64,000 nucleotides of DNA from Flavobacterium crassostreae (GCF_001831475.1 NZ_CP017688.1:2542001-2606000); one strand, 5' to 3'. Shown: positions 8,485 through 17,571, counted from the stretch's first letter. The notes: generated from the sequence alone by a model not told the origin. Numbers and translations: made by a program.

Positions 8485-9759
8485 TTAGAATACAAAAATA
8501 GCTCTTTCGCTCATCATTTCATTTACTTCGGTAGCTACCTCTTCGAGGATATCTTCATTGGTGTGGTTGGTCAATACTTTATCTATCATAGCAACAATAG
8601 TTTCCATATCTTCCTCTACCAATCCACGGGTAGTGATTGCTGGAGTACCAATACGAATTCCAGAGGTAACAAACGGCGATTTATCATCAAAGGGAACCAT
8701 GTTTTTGTTTACCGTAATTTCGGCTTTTACCAAAGCATTTTCTGCCTCTTTACCCGAAATTCCTTTGTTTCTTAAATCAATTAACATCATGTGGTTATCC
8801 GTACCACCAGAGATAATGTGGTATCCTCTTTTTACAAAAGCATCTGCCATAGCATTTGCGTTTTTTTGCAATTGTACTGCATAGGTAAAAAACTCGTCTT
8901 TTAAAGCCTCTCCAAATGCTACTGCTTTTGCAGCAATAATATGCATTAACGGTCCTCCTTGGTTACCCGGAAAAACAGCTAAATCCAATAACGAAGACAT
9001 CATTCTAATATCTCCTTTTGGTGTTTTTAAACCCATTGGATTTTCAAAATCTTTACCCATCAGGATCAGTCCTCCTCTAGGACCACGTAAGGTTTTGTGA
9101 GTAGTTGTAGCTACAATATGACAATGAGGCACAGGGTCGTTCATCAATCCTTTAGCAATAAGACCTGCTGGGTGAGAAATATCTGCAAACAAAATAGCAC
9201 CTACGCTATCTGCAATTACTCTAAAACGCTCAAAATCCATATCTCTAGAATATGCCGAAGCGCCAGCTATGATTAATTTGGGTTGTTCTTTTAGAGCTAT
9301 TTCTTGAATTTTATCATAATCCAAACGTCCGGTTTCAGGATCCACACCATAAAAAACAGGAGTGTATAAACGTCCCGAAAAATTCACTGGAGACCCATGT
9401 GTTAAATGTCCTCCATGAGACAAATCAAAACCTAATATTTTGTCTCCTGGTTTCAAACAAGCATGGTATACTGCTGTATTTGCTTGCGATCCAGAATGTG
9501 GTTGTACGTTGGCATAAGCTGCCCCAAATAATTCTTTGGCTCTATCAATAGCAATTTGTTCTATAACATCTACTACTTCACAACCACCATAATATCTTTT
9601 TCCAGGATATCCCTCGGCATATTTATTGGTTAAAACAGAACCAGCAGCTTCCATAACTTGGTCACTTACAAAGTTTTCCGAAGCAATTAATTCTAATCCG
9701 TGTATTTGTCTATCTTGTTCTTCTAGAATAAGGTCAAAAATTTGTTCGTCGCGTTGCAT
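8485..9759 (-). CDS. glyA: Serine hydroxymethyltransferase
   Basis: A PLP enzyme that interconverts serine and glycine and supplies 5,10-methylene-THF. The fold-type I signature [15 protein letters not shown] contains the Schiff-base Lys. Also seen are [13 protein letters not shown] near the N-terminus, [31 protein letters not shown] and GNQGGPLMH. The length from ATG at 9759 is 424 aa, normal for the family. The frame stays open to 9816, but [10 protein letters not shown] matches the family N-terminus. It diverges from fahA. A -7-like TATTTTTG lies at 9785-9792 on the minus strand, but no -33 TTG is found at the proper distance. Confidence 0.97.
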   Translation of the reverse strand: MQRDEQIFDLILEEQDRQIHGLELIASENFVSDQVMEAAGSVLTNKYAEGYPGKRYYGGCEVVDVIEQIAIDRAKELFGAAYANVQPHSGSQANTAVYHACLKPGDKILGFDLSHGGHLTHGSPVNFSGRLYTPVFYGVDPETGRLDYDKIQEIALKEQPKLIIAGASAYSRDMDFERFRVIADSVGAILFADISHPAGLIAKGLMNDPVPHCHIVATTTHKTLRGPRGGLILMGKDFENPMGLKTPKGDIRMMSSLLDLAVFPGNQGGPLMHIIAAKAVAFGEALKDEFFTYAVQLQKNANAMADAFVKRGYHIISGGTDNHMMLIDLRNKGISGKEAENALVKAEITVNKNMVPFDDKSPFVTSGIRIGTPAITTRGLVEEDMETIVAMIDKVLTNHTNEDILEEVATEVNEMMSERAIFVF

Positions 9760-9803
9760 TTTTTTGATTTTAGTTAATTTGTAGCAAAAATACAAAAAAA
9801 CGC

Positions 9804-9833
9804 TTGCAAAACTCACAGATTATAATATATTTG
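9804..9833 (+). promoter_or_regulatory. Predicted promoter of fahA
   Basis: TTG at 9804-9806, a 19-base spacer and TATATTTG at 9826-9833 match the Bacteroidota primary sigma consensus (TTG-N19-20-TAnnTTTG). Transcription would start near 9840, giving a leader of about 27 bases to the fahA ATG. Confidence 0.7.
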
Positions 9834-9866
9834 AACTATAATTTTCAACAAAAAAATTAACCTATT

Positions 9867-11150
9867 ATGCCAATATCCGCCAACGATACTAACCGAAAAT
9901 CATGGTTAGAAGTGTCCGAAAATAGCGACTTTCCAATTCAGAACATTCCTTTTGGAGTTTTTCTTACCAAAGAAAACATAGTAACAGTAGGAACCCGAAT
10001 TGGGGATTATGCAATTGATCTAGGTGCTTTGCAACAATTAAATTATTTTGAAGGTATTGAACTAACCGATGACATGTTCATGCAAGATACCTTAAATGAC
10101 TTCATCTCGGATGGCAAAAAAACATGGCGATTGGTCCGTAATCGTATTGCAGATATTTTTGACAAAAACAATCCCCAATTACAAAACCAACCTAAACATC
10201 GGGACATTGTTATATTTAACATCCAAGATGTAGAGATGCAATTGCCTGTGCTCATAGGCGATTATACCGATTTTTATTCTAGCAAAGAGCACGCTACCAA
10301 TGTAGGCAAAATGTTTCGTGATCCCGAAAACGCCTTACTACCCAATTGGCTCCACCTTCCTGTAGGCTACCATGGCCGAAGCTCCACCATTATTCCTTCC
10401 GGAATTCCGGTACATAGACCCATAGGGCAAACCTTACCTTCAGGCGAAAATACACCCGTTTTTGGTGCCTCTCGCTCCATAGACTTTGAGCTCGAAACAG
10501 CTTTTATTACCACCGATGCCAATGTTATGGGCGAAATGATCCCTATCAACGAAGCCGAAGATTATATCTTTGGAATGGTTTTACTAAATGATTGGAGTGC
10601 GCGCGACATCCAAAAATGGGAATACGTACCCTTAGGACCATTTTTAGCCAAAAGCTTTGCAACATCCATTTCGCCTTGGATCGTCACCATGGATGCCCTG
10701 GAACCCTTTAGAGTGCCCGGCCCAAAACAAAACCCAAGCCCACTACCCTACTTGCAACAAAAAGGCAAACACTCCTTTGATATCCATTTAGAAGTAGCCA
10801 TACAGCCCGAAAACGCGAGCCCAACAATAGTGAGCACCTCCAATTTTAAATACATGTACTGGACCATGAACCAGCAACTAACCCACCACACCTCCAACGG
10901 TTGCCGAGTTAATTCTGGTGACATGATGGGATCCGGAACCATATCCGGCCCAACACCAAGCAGCTACGGCTCCATGATGGAACTTACCTGGGGTGGCAAA
11001 AACCCAATAGTATTAAACGATGGTAGCCAACGTAAATTTATCAATGATAACGATACCGTAATCCTAAAAGGCTTTTGCAAAAACGGACAAGTACGCATTG
11101 GTTTTGGAGAAGTATCCTCCAAACTACTACCGCCATTTGTGCGCAAATAA
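9867..11150 (+). CDS. fahA: Fumarylacetoacetase
   Basis: Hydrolyses fumarylacetoacetate to fumarate and acetoacetate, the last step of tyrosine and phenylalanine breakdown. The 427-aa protein has the N-terminal FAH domain (SWLEVSENSDFPIQNIPFG) and the catalytic domain with YTDFYSSKEHATNVG, LPVGYHGRSS, FELETAFI, LLNDWSARDIQKWEY and GSGTISG, which carry the metal ligands and catalytic His of the family. No other tyrosine-degradation gene lies in the window. It has its own predicted promoter and shares a bidirectional terminator with the aldolase gene that follows. Confidence 0.96.
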   Translation: MPISANDTNRKSWLEVSENSDFPIQNIPFGVFLTKENIVTVGTRIGDYAIDLGALQQLNYFEGIELTDDMFMQDTLNDFISDGKKTWRLVRNRIADIFDKNNPQLQNQPKHRDIVIFNIQDVEMQLPVLIGDYTDFYSSKEHATNVGKMFRDPENALLPNWLHLPVGYHGRSSTIIPSGIPVHRPIGQTLPSGENTPVFGASRSIDFELETAFITTDANVMGEMIPINEAEDYIFGMVLLNDWSARDIQKWEYVPLGPFLAKSFATSISPWIVTMDALEPFRVPGPKQNPSPLPYLQQKGKHSFDIHLEVAIQPENASPTIVSTSNFKYMYWTMNQQLTHHTSNGCRVNSGDMMGSGTISGPTPSSYGSMMELTWGGKNPIVLNDGSQRKFINDNDTVILKGFCKNGQVRIGFGEVSSKLLPPFVRK

Positions 11151-11169
11151 AAACCCATTAACCACAAAA

Positions 11170-11203
11170 AAAAGTGCCATTTTGTATCAAAATGGCACTT
11201 TTA
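11170..11203. terminator. Bidirectional terminator between fahA and the aldolase gene
   Basis: A perfect 14-bp stem (AAAGTGCCATTTTG and its complement) with a 3-base loop. T follows on the plus side and a longer A-run precedes it, so termination is likely stronger for the minus-strand aldolase gene. Confidence 0.85.
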
Positions 11204-11248
11204 GTATCGTATAATTAGGCTCAAAAACCCCACAATAACTTCATATTT

Positions 11249-11905
11249 TTATTTATTACCTTTTTCAAAATCTGCCACAAACTGTGCCAAACCAATATCC
11301 GTCAAAGGGTGTTTCAATAAACCATAAATTGCCGAAAGAGGCCCAGTCATAACATCTGCACCAATTTTTGCACAATTAACAATATGCATCGTGTGGCGAA
11401 CAGATGCTGCCAAAATTTGCGTTTCGTAACCATAATTATCATAAATATCTCTAATCTCCTCAATCAAGGCCAATCCATCGGTAGATACATCATCCAAACG
11501 ACCAATAAACGGAGATACATACGTCGCCCCTGCTTTGGCAGCCAACAAAGCCTGTCCAGCCGAGAACACCAAAGTTACATTGGTTTTAACCCCTCTGTCC
11601 GAAAAATACTTAGCAGCCATAATCCCCTCCTTGGTCATTGGCAACTTCACCACAATTTGCTCGTGCAGTTCCGCCAATTCTTCTCCCTCTTTAACCATAC
11701 CTTCAAAATCCAACGCATTCACCTCAGCACTTACATCACCCTCTACCAGGTTGCAAATAGCCACATAATGCTTCAATATATTGTTTTTTCCGGTAATACC
11801 TTCTTTAGCCATCAAAGACGGATTTGTAGTAACGCCATCCAAAACTCCTAAGGCCTGTGCTTCTTTAATTTGAGCTAAATTAGCCGTGTCAATAAAAAAT
11901 TTCAT
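11249..11905 (-). CDS. fsa: Fructose-6-phosphate aldolase / TalC-type transaldolase
   Basis: A small (218-aa) transaldolase-family (βα)8 barrel. Visible are [36 protein letters not shown] with the predicted Schiff-base Lys, [19 protein letters not shown] and [11 protein letters not shown]. Members either act as transaldolases in the pentose phosphate pathway or cleave fructose 6-phosphate, and sequence alone does not decide. ATG at 11905 is chosen because it matches the family N-terminus, although the frame is open to 11953. An intergenic repeat lies immediately upstream. Confidence 0.92.
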   Translation of the reverse strand: MKFFIDTANLAQIKEAQALGVLDGVTTNPSLMAKEGITGKNNILKHYVAICNLVEGDVSAEVNALDFEGMVKEGEELAELHEQIVVKLPMTKEGIMAAKYFSDRGVKTNVTLVFSAGQALLAAKAGATYVSPFIGRLDDVSTDGLALIEEIRDIYDNYGYETQILAASVRHTMHIVNCAKIGADVMTGPLSAIYGLLKHPLTDIGLAQFVADFEKGNK

Positions 11906-11942
11906 AATATTTCTGATTAAAATTGTGTGTTCTATTTTTGGG

Positions 11943-12024
11943 CGTGCCCACAAGGGTCAGGCTCTACGCTGCAATCTCCCGAAAAAAACGGGAGGATTTC
12001 CGCTGCGATCCTTCACGCAAACCC
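11943..12024 (-). repeat. Intergenic repeat element, copy A
   Basis: On the minus strand this GC-richer block has the layout GCAGCGGAAATCCT (11993-12006), an inner hairpin CTCCCG/CGGGAG (11976-11981 with 11989-11994, loop of seven), and GATTGCAGCG (11967-11976). The same framed layout recurs at 56301-56387 with a different inner hairpin. It lies between the aldolase and SDR genes and has no reading frame. Repeats of this look are scattered in flavobacterial intergenic DNA as far as I recall; their role is not known to me. Confidence 0.7.
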
Positions 12025-12032
12025 GTACAAAT

Positions 12033-12836
12033 TTAAAGTTTATAATGCTTCATTAGCATTTTTTCATAGACTTTATCCGGAAGAATTCTTTTTAAAACAA
12101 TCGAAAACTTTTGCATAAAAGCCCCCACTTTATAATGCACCCTAGGCTCCTTAGTTTGTATAATTTTATAAACAGCCAAAGCCATCTCATTGGGATCACT
12201 ACCACCATCCACATGCGCATCCATAGTTCGCAAAGACTCCCCATAAGAAACCTCATAAGCAGACCCCTCAATAACCGGTGCATGATAACGGCCAGAGGCA
12301 ATATTGGTAGCAAAATCTCCAGGAGCCACATTAGTAATAGCCACACCAAAAGATTTTACCTCCATACGCAAAGCCTCCGTAACCAATTCCAAAGCCCCCT
12401 TGGAGGCAGAATACATAGACCGGTACGGCAAACCCATATACCCCGCAATAGACGTAATATTAATAACCAAACCCGATTGTTGGCTCCGCATTTGTGGCAA
12501 CACCGCTTGGATAACCGCAATGGGACCAAAAAAATTAGTATCAAAATGTTTTTTCATCTCCAAAACAGGAATTTCTTCCAACGGCCCCGTAATACCCACA
12601 CCCGCATTATTGATTACAATATCCAGCCTACCACAAGCAGCCACCACCTCGGCAACAGCCCGAGCAACCGAATCTGCATCCCGAACATCTAAAGCCACCA
12701 GCGGAAAAACCGAATCTAAAACCCGTTCTGGATTTCTACTAGTTCCATATACCACAAAACCTTTTTGATGCAAAAATTCTCCAATAGACTTTCCAATCCC
12801 CGAAGAACCTCCCGTAATCAATACTACTTTACTCAT
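12033..12836 (-). CDS. Short-chain dehydrogenase/reductase
   Basis: A 267-aa classical SDR with an NAD(P)-binding Rossmann fold: TGGSSGIGKSIG at the N-terminus, NNAGVG, catalytic Ser in NITSIAGYMG and the YxxxK pair in YSASKGAL. The Arg in TSRNPER after strand 2 suggests a preference for NADP(H). The C-terminal ~60 residues hold a short hydrophobic or amphipathic stretch typical of SDRs annotated as oxidoreductases of unknown substrate. No neighbour points to a pathway. The substrate cannot be deduced. Confidence 0.9.
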   Translation of the reverse strand: MSKVVLITGGSSGIGKSIGEFLHQKGFVVYGTSRNPERVLDSVFPLVALDVRDADSVARAVAEVVAACGRLDIVINNAGVGITGPLEEIPVLEMKKHFDTNFFGPIAVIQAVLPQMRSQQSGLVINITSIAGYMGLPYRSMYSASKGALELVTEALRMEVKSFGVAITNVAPGDFATNIASGRYHAPVIEGSAYEVSYGESLRTMDAHVDGGSDPNEMALAVYKIIQTKEPRVHYKVGAFMQKFSIVLKRILPDKVYEKMLMKHYKL

Positions 12837-12992
12837 TAATTTCTTTTTTTAAAAATGTAAAAAAACGCCATTTGTAAACTACAAACCAACAAACGTTTTG
12901 AAACCCCTTTTTTTGTACCGTCCAAAAATAAAAAAATCCTCCATAAGGAAGACCAGTATTGTTTTTATTTTATGAAATTTTAAAATTTAGGC

Positions 12993-13018
12993 AAAAAAAA
13001 ACCTGAAACAAGTTCAGA
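12993..13018 (-). terminator. Terminator of the SRP RNA gene
   Basis: On the minus strand a short stem (CTGAA/TTCAG, 5-base loop) is followed by about nine U, directly downstream of the SRP RNA 3' end. Confidence 0.7.
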
Positions 13019-13027
13019 TTAAAAAAT

Positions 13028-13120
13028 GGCAAGCGACCTACATCGCACCGCTCAACCACGTACCCTTGCTATGTTCCCATCCTGGGGGAGTCTGCAGGAG
13101 CTGGTCGTGTAGGACTTGCC
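13028..13120 (-). ncRNA. ffs: Signal recognition particle RNA (small bacterial type)
   Basis: About 93 nt that fold into one long rod: the ends pair as GGCAAG with CTTGCC, and CGACCA pairs with TGGTTG further in. The tip contains GGGAACATAGCAAGGG, which fits the helix 8 internal-loop region bound by the Ffh M domain. GATGTAGGTC near the 3' side resembles the corresponding part of E. coli 4.5S RNA. A consensus promoter lies directly upstream and a U-tract terminator directly downstream, so this is an independent small RNA gene. Ends are estimated to a few bases. Confidence 0.82.
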
Positions 13121-13124
13121 GGTG

Positions 13125-13154
13125 CAAATATACAACCTTTTTATATTTTTGCAA
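13125..13154 (-). promoter_or_regulatory. Promoter of the SRP RNA gene
   Basis: On the minus strand TTG (13154-13152), a 19-base spacer and TATATTTG (13132-13125) match the Bacteroidota consensus, and the RNA 5' end follows 4-5 bases later. The bases after the -7 box read CACCGGC, nearly the same as at the three rRNA promoters. Confidence 0.8.
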
Positions 13155-13209
13155 GCCCTTTGTGCTCTTAAAATAACATTGTATATTGTGGTATCTAAAA
13201 AAATACGCC

Positions 13210-14262
13210 ATGAAAAAACATAATGCCCTATATATCATTTTATTAAGCAGCATCCTTAGTAGTTGCGGCGACACAAAAAAAACAGAAAATTCTTTATTTA
13301 GCTTTGATACTTCCCAATTTAAGACACACTACCTCTCTCAAGATACGCTTAATTTGAGTATTTTGAACCCCAGTTCCAAACCCATTGATAGCGTGTGTTA
13401 CTACATCAATGATCAAAGAGCAGGAACCAATAAAACAACCGCTCCATTTACGTTTTCTCTAAAAGATCAAAAATTAGGATACCAAAACCTAAAAGCATTG
13501 GTTTATTACGGAGGTAAAAATGCCCAGGCAACTGCAAGAGTTGAGTTGGTCTCTGCGGTGCAGACTAGTTTATTACAATACAAAATTGTTGCTACCCATC
13601 CGCATGACAGCCTATCCTTTACGGAAGGATTGGAGTTTTACAAAGATACCCTGTATGAAAGCACTGGACAAAAAGGCAACTCTTACTTCCGTAAATACGA
13701 TTACAAAACGGGCAGGATTTTTAAACAAGTAGATCTGGAATCCAACTATTTTGGAGAAGGAATTACCTTTATAAACAATAAATTATACCAATTGACTTGG
13801 CAAGAAAAAACAGGATTTATATACCATGCAAATACCCTAAAACTAGAAAAAACTTTTGCCTACACCAAAGAAATTGAAGGATGGGGAATGACCAATGACG
13901 GCAAAAACATCTACCAATCGGATGGCACCGAAAAAATATGGACCGTAAACCCCGATAACCAACAAATGTTAGACTATATTAATGTTTATTCTGGAAACAC
14001 CAAAATAAAAGCAATTAATGAGTTAGAATACATTGATGGCAAAATTTACGCCAATGTTTGGCAAAAAGACGCCATTGCGGTTATCAATCCCAAAAACGGA
14101 ACCGTTGAAAGCATTATTGACTTATCTGGCTTACGGAAATTAGTCACCAACAGTGCTGCCGAGGTTCTAAACGGAATTGCCTACAATCCAAAAACAAAAA
14201 CCATTTTTGTAACCGGCAAAAATTGGAATAAAATGTTTGAAATAACCGTTTCAGAAAAATAA
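13210..14262 (+). CDS. Glutaminyl-peptide cyclotransferase (lipoprotein)
   Basis: Plant/bacterial-type glutamine cyclotransferase, which turns N-terminal Gln of peptides into pyroglutamate. The β-propeller region (about residues 120-345) has FTEGLEFYKDTLYESTGQKG, YFGEGITFINNKLYQLTWQE, EGWGMTNDGKNIYQSDGT and INELEYIDGKIYANVW, all typical of the family. About 90 residues of Ig-like β sequence precede it. The N-terminus is a lipoprotein signal (LLSSILSSC), so it is probably envelope-attached. ATG at 13210 fits the signal peptide better than an upstream start at 13186. A weak promoter (TTG, 19-base spacer, TATATTGT at 13182-13189) lies just ahead. hutI follows after 9 bases. Confidence 0.9.
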   Translation: MKKHNALYIILLSSILSSCGDTKKTENSLFSFDTSQFKTHYLSQDTLNLSILNPSSKPIDSVCYYINDQRAGTNKTTAPFTFSLKDQKLGYQNLKALVYYGGKNAQATARVELVSAVQTSLLQYKIVATHPHDSLSFTEGLEFYKDTLYESTGQKGNSYFRKYDYKTGRIFKQVDLESNYFGEGITFINNKLYQLTWQEKTGFIYHANTLKLEKTFAYTKEIEGWGMTNDGKNIYQSDGTEKIWTVNPDNQQMLDYINVYSGNTKIKAINELEYIDGKIYANVWQKDAIAVINPKNGTVESIIDLSGLRKLVTNSAAEVLNGIAYNPKTKTIFVTGKNWNKMFEITVSEK

Positions 14263-14271
14263 AATGACAAA

Positions 14272-15531
14272 ATGACAACCCTAATTATAAACATCAAAGA
14301 ATTATTGCAAGTACGCGAATCCAACATTTTAAAGGTGTCTGGTCCCGAAATGGCACTACTTCCAACCATCAAAAATGCCTATTTAGTAATCAAAGACACT
14401 TTGATTGCTGAATTTGGACCAATGAAAAATGTGCCTCAAAAAACTTTTGACAAAACTATTGATGCAACAGGAAAAATAATTTTACCTACTTGGTGCGATA
14501 GCCATACACATATAGTCTACGCTGGCAATAGAGAGCAAGAATTTGTAGACAGAATAAACGGATTGAGTTATGAAGAAATTGCCAACCGTGGAGGAGGAAT
14601 ATTAAATTCCGCCCAAAAATTAAACCAAACTACCGAAGACGAACTTTATGACCAATCTAAAGAACGCTTAGAAGAAGTGATGCGTTTAGGAACTGGAGCA
14701 GTCGAAATTAAATCTGGTTACGGGCTAACCCTTGATGGCGAGCTGAAAATGCTTCGTGTTATAAAAAAATTAGCACAGCAATATCCCATTGCCATTAAAG
14801 CAACCTTTTTAGGAGCTCACGCTTTCCCTTTGGCCTATAAGGAGAATCGCCAAGGATACCTTGCGCTTTTAATCCACGATATACTACCCCAAATTGCCAA
14901 AGAAGATTTAGCACAATACGTTGATGTGTTTTGTGAGACTGGATATTTTACTGTAGCCGAAACAGAACAAATTATGGAAGCAGGTATTCGTTTTGGCCTA
15001 AAGCCAAAGATACATGTGAACCAATTTAATTCTATTGGCGGAATCCAATCTGGTATAAAATACGATGCCTTATCTGTGGACCATCTTGAAGTAATGACCA
15101 CCGAAGATATTGAAGCCTTAAAAAACACCAATACAATGCCCGTAGCTCTACCCTCTTGTTCGTATTTTTTGAGCATTCCGTATACTCCTGCCCGCCAAAT
15201 GATTGCTGCAGGATTGCCATTGGCTTTAGCAACCGATTTTAATCCTGGATCCACACCATCTGGAAACATGAATTTTGTTGTTGCAACTGCCTGCATAAAA
15301 ATGAAAATGACTCCAGAGGAAGCTATAAATGCTGCTACTATTAATGGCGCTTATGCCATGAACTTATCTGATTCGCACGGGAGTATTACGATTGGCAAAA
15401 AGGCCAACCTAATACTTACTAAGCCTTTAAGCTCCTATTACCAAATACCATACGCTTTTGGCAGTAATTTAATTGATTGCGTTTTTATAGAAGGCAAAAA
15501 AATACCTATTCAAAAAGAGGCGCTAAATTAG
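14272..15531 (+). CDS. hutI: Imidazolonepropionase
   Basis: Third step of histidine breakdown: hydrolyses 4-imidazolone-5-propionate to N-formimino-L-glutamate. The amidohydrolase fold shows the metal-binding HxH in CDSHTHIVYAG, AVEIKSGYGLTLDGELKML, HVNQFNSIGG, SVDHLEVM and ATDFNPGSTPSGNM with a metal-ligand Asp. The length of 419 aa is normal. It is probably co-transcribed with the glutaminyl cyclase gene 9 bases upstream. Its last eight codons and stop lie inside a 47-base inverted repeat that should act as terminator. hutG, the next enzyme, is 2 kb downstream across two unrelated minus-strand genes; hutH and hutU are absent here. Confidence 0.97.
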   Translation: MTTLIINIKELLQVRESNILKVSGPEMALLPTIKNAYLVIKDTLIAEFGPMKNVPQKTFDKTIDATGKIILPTWCDSHTHIVYAGNREQEFVDRINGLSYEEIANRGGGILNSAQKLNQTTEDELYDQSKERLEEVMRLGTGAVEIKSGYGLTLDGELKMLRVIKKLAQQYPIAIKATFLGAHAFPLAYKENRQGYLALLIHDILPQIAKEDLAQYVDVFCETGYFTVAETEQIMEAGIRFGLKPKIHVNQFNSIGGIQSGIKYDALSVDHLEVMTTEDIEALKNTNTMPVALPSCSYFLSIPYTPARQMIAAGLPLALATDFNPGSTPSGNMNFVVATACIKMKMTPEEAINAATINGAYAMNLSDSHGSITIGKKANLILTKPLSSYYQIPYAFGSNLIDCVFIEGKKIPIQKEALN

Positions 15532-15550
15532 CGCCTCTTTTTGAATAGGT
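15504..15550. terminator. Long bidirectional terminator overlapping the end of hutI
   Basis: Arms of 23 bases (15504-15526 and 15528-15550) are perfectly complementary around one central base. The core is AAAAAGAGGCGCTAA with its complement, giving A-tract, GC stem and T-tract on both strands. It includes the hutI stop codon and serves the convergent paralogue gene as well. Confidence 0.85.
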
Positions 15551-15568
15551 AGTACTACTATTTTTATC

Positions 15569-16453
15569 TTATTTTAAAGTAAAACTTGTTTTTGAAACTA
15601 ATTCACTTTTGTCAAAAACATTTACAAAATAACTTCCTTTAGCAAATTCTTTACCCGGTAAATCTTCGCTAACCTGTACGGTTTTGTTTTCGTATTTCAC
15701 ATTAGTAGTAAAACTATATACTAACGAAGTGTCTCCAAAATCTTCTGTTTTTTTGTTTCCTAAAACATTATTTTTAGCATCAATAACCTGTATGTAGTAG
15801 GTTTTATCTCCTGATCTTGCAACTTGATTCTCGGCTATTGTAAAACTTATTTTTAAAACATCGGCTCTACTTGCTTTGTCGGTTTCAATTTGTTTTCCAG
15901 AGCTTCTCATTTTATAAGCTGCCGTTTTCATGTTTAGAATGGTCAATTTAGAAGCTTTTTCAACAGTTCTAGATAACTCTTCGTTTTGTCCTACTAATAC
16001 TTCATTGTATTTTTTAGACTCTCCCAAAACAACTACGGTACTATCGCGTTGCGAGGTTACAAGGGCATTTTCTTTTTTCAAGCCTTCATTTTCGACCATT
16101 AAAACTTTCATTTTGTTTTGTAAGGCAAAAAATTGCTTTTTGTATTTAGATAGTGAGGCAACATCTCCTTTAGATTTGTTTAAATCCGCAATCAAATTAA
16201 CTACTTTGTCTCTTTCTTTAATTAACTCTTCAGACATAGAGGTGTTTTCAGTAATTGCAGCATCATAAGTTGCTTTCAATTCCTGCAAATCTTTCATTAC
16301 CGTTTCTTTTTCGGTCAATGTAGTGGTTAGTTCTGTTTTAACAGAATCCGCATCGGAGGTAATTTTAAAGATATAAACTAAGCTACCTACTAATAAAACT
16401 GCCAATACAGCAATAACTGCTTTTAGACTTGAATTGTTTTGTTGATTTTCCAT
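15569..16453 (-). CDS. Membrane-anchored coiled-coil protein of unknown function (paralogue 1)
   Basis: A 294-aa protein I cannot assign to a named family. It has a short polar N-terminus, one membrane helix (about residues 11-29), a long coiled coil (about 33-170, rich in E, K, L, with LKATYDAAITENTSMSEEL), and a C-terminal β-rich domain of about 100 residues. That last domain holds VLKISFTIAENQVA, KTYYIQVIDAKNNVLG and YFVNVFDKSELV and looks immunoglobulin-like. It is very similar along its whole length to the next gene. The likely topology is anchor in the inner membrane with a periplasmic rod and β-head. Confidence 0.8.
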   Translation of the reverse strand: MENQQNNSSLKAVIAVLAVLLVGSLVYIFKITSDADSVKTELTTTLTEKETVMKDLQELKATYDAAITENTSMSEELIKERDKVVNLIADLNKSKGDVASLSKYKKQFFALQNKMKVLMVENEGLKKENALVTSQRDSTVVVLGESKKYNEVLVGQNEELSRTVEKASKLTILNMKTAAYKMRSSGKQIETDKASRADVLKISFTIAENQVARSGDKTYYIQVIDAKNNVLGNKKTEDFGDTSLVYSFTTNVKYENKTVQVSEDLPGKEFAKGSYFVNVFDKSELVSKTSFTLK

Positions 16454-16595
16454 TTTTTTAAATTATTTTTTTTTTCAAATTTAATACTATATATTCAATT
16501 TATAACGTAACATACTACAATTATATTACTTTTTAAACAAAAAGGAAGTAAATAAAACATCTTATTGGATTAAAAACTACCTTCTTAAATAAAAG

Positions 16596-17474
16596 TTACC
16601 TTAAAATAAAGCTAGAGTCTAAAACCAGTTCTCTAGCGTCAAAAACAGCTATTTTATAATCTCCTTTTATAAAATGCATACTTGGCAACTCTTCGTGCAC
16701 CTGAATGGTTTGGTTAGCATATCTCACTTTAGTAACTAAACTATACTCTAAACTAGCGGTACCAAAATTGGCTGTTTTTTTGTTTCCAACTATGTTGTTC
16801 TCGCTGTCTACCACTTGTATATAATAGGTTTTCTCTGTCGCTTTTGCTATTTGATTCTCCGCAATTGTAAAACTAATTTTCAAAATATCGGTTCTATTTG
16901 CCTTATCCGTTGGGATTTGTTTGCCGGAACTCTTTACTTTAAATGCCGCTACTTTTAGATTCAAAAGCAGTATTTTAGATCCTTTTTCAACGGTGTTAAT
17001 AAGGGCTTTATTATGAGAGCTTAGTAGCTTGTTGGTTATTTTAGATTCTTCTAAGACCACCGTAGTACTATCGCGTTGTGATGTCACAAGAGCATTTTCA
17101 TTTTTTAGTCGTTCTTTTTCGGCTATCAAAACCTTCATTTTATTTTGCAAAACATAGAATTGCTTTTTGTATTTTAACATCGAGCCAACATCGCCACCTT
17201 CACACGTACTCAAGGCTGCTAGCAAGCTAACCACTTTATCTCGCTCCTGCATTAACTCTTCAGACAATGATGTATTTTCGGCAATTGCAACATCATAAGT
17301 AGCCTTTAATTCTAACAATTCTTTCAGAGCCAATTCTTTTTTTGTAGCTTCGGCTTTTAAGGCTGTTTTTACAACATTCAGGTCTGCATTCGCTTTATAG
17401 GCATAAGCCAAACCTGCTACAAACAAAATAGCAATAACTGCTTTTAAAATGGAGTTGTTTTGTAAATTTTTCAT
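16596..17474 (-). CDS. Membrane-anchored coiled-coil protein of unknown function (paralogue 2)
   Basis: A 292-aa tandem paralogue of the preceding entry with the same three-part layout: membrane helix (about residues 10-27), coiled coil and β-rich C-terminal domain. Blocks shared almost unchanged include YKKQFYVLQNKMKVL, ENALVTSQRDST, KISFTIAENQIA and GNKKT. The upstream regions are also alike: both contain TAATATAATTGTA followed by TTACGT about 50-90 bases before the start, so the duplication included the promoter. Spacing to paralogue 1 is 142 bp, which suggests separate transcripts. The function is unknown. Confidence 0.8.
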   Translation of the reverse strand: MKNLQNNSILKAVIAILFVAGLAYAYKANADLNVVKTALKAEATKKELALKELLELKATYDVAIAENTSLSEELMQERDKVVSLLAALSTCEGGDVGSMLKYKKQFYVLQNKMKVLIAEKERLKNENALVTSQRDSTTVVLEESKITNKLLSSHNKALINTVEKGSKILLLNLKVAAFKVKSSGKQIPTDKANRTDILKISFTIAENQIAKATEKTYYIQVVDSENNIVGNKKTANFGTASLEYSLVTKVRYANQTIQVHEELPSMHFIKGDYKIAVFDARELVLDSSFILR

Positions 17475-17571
17475 TTCTTAAAATTCTTTTTTTTTTAAAA
17501 GTTTACTATTTATTTTGACTTACTACGTAAGTTGATACAATTATATTATTTTTGAACATTATATATATGTT

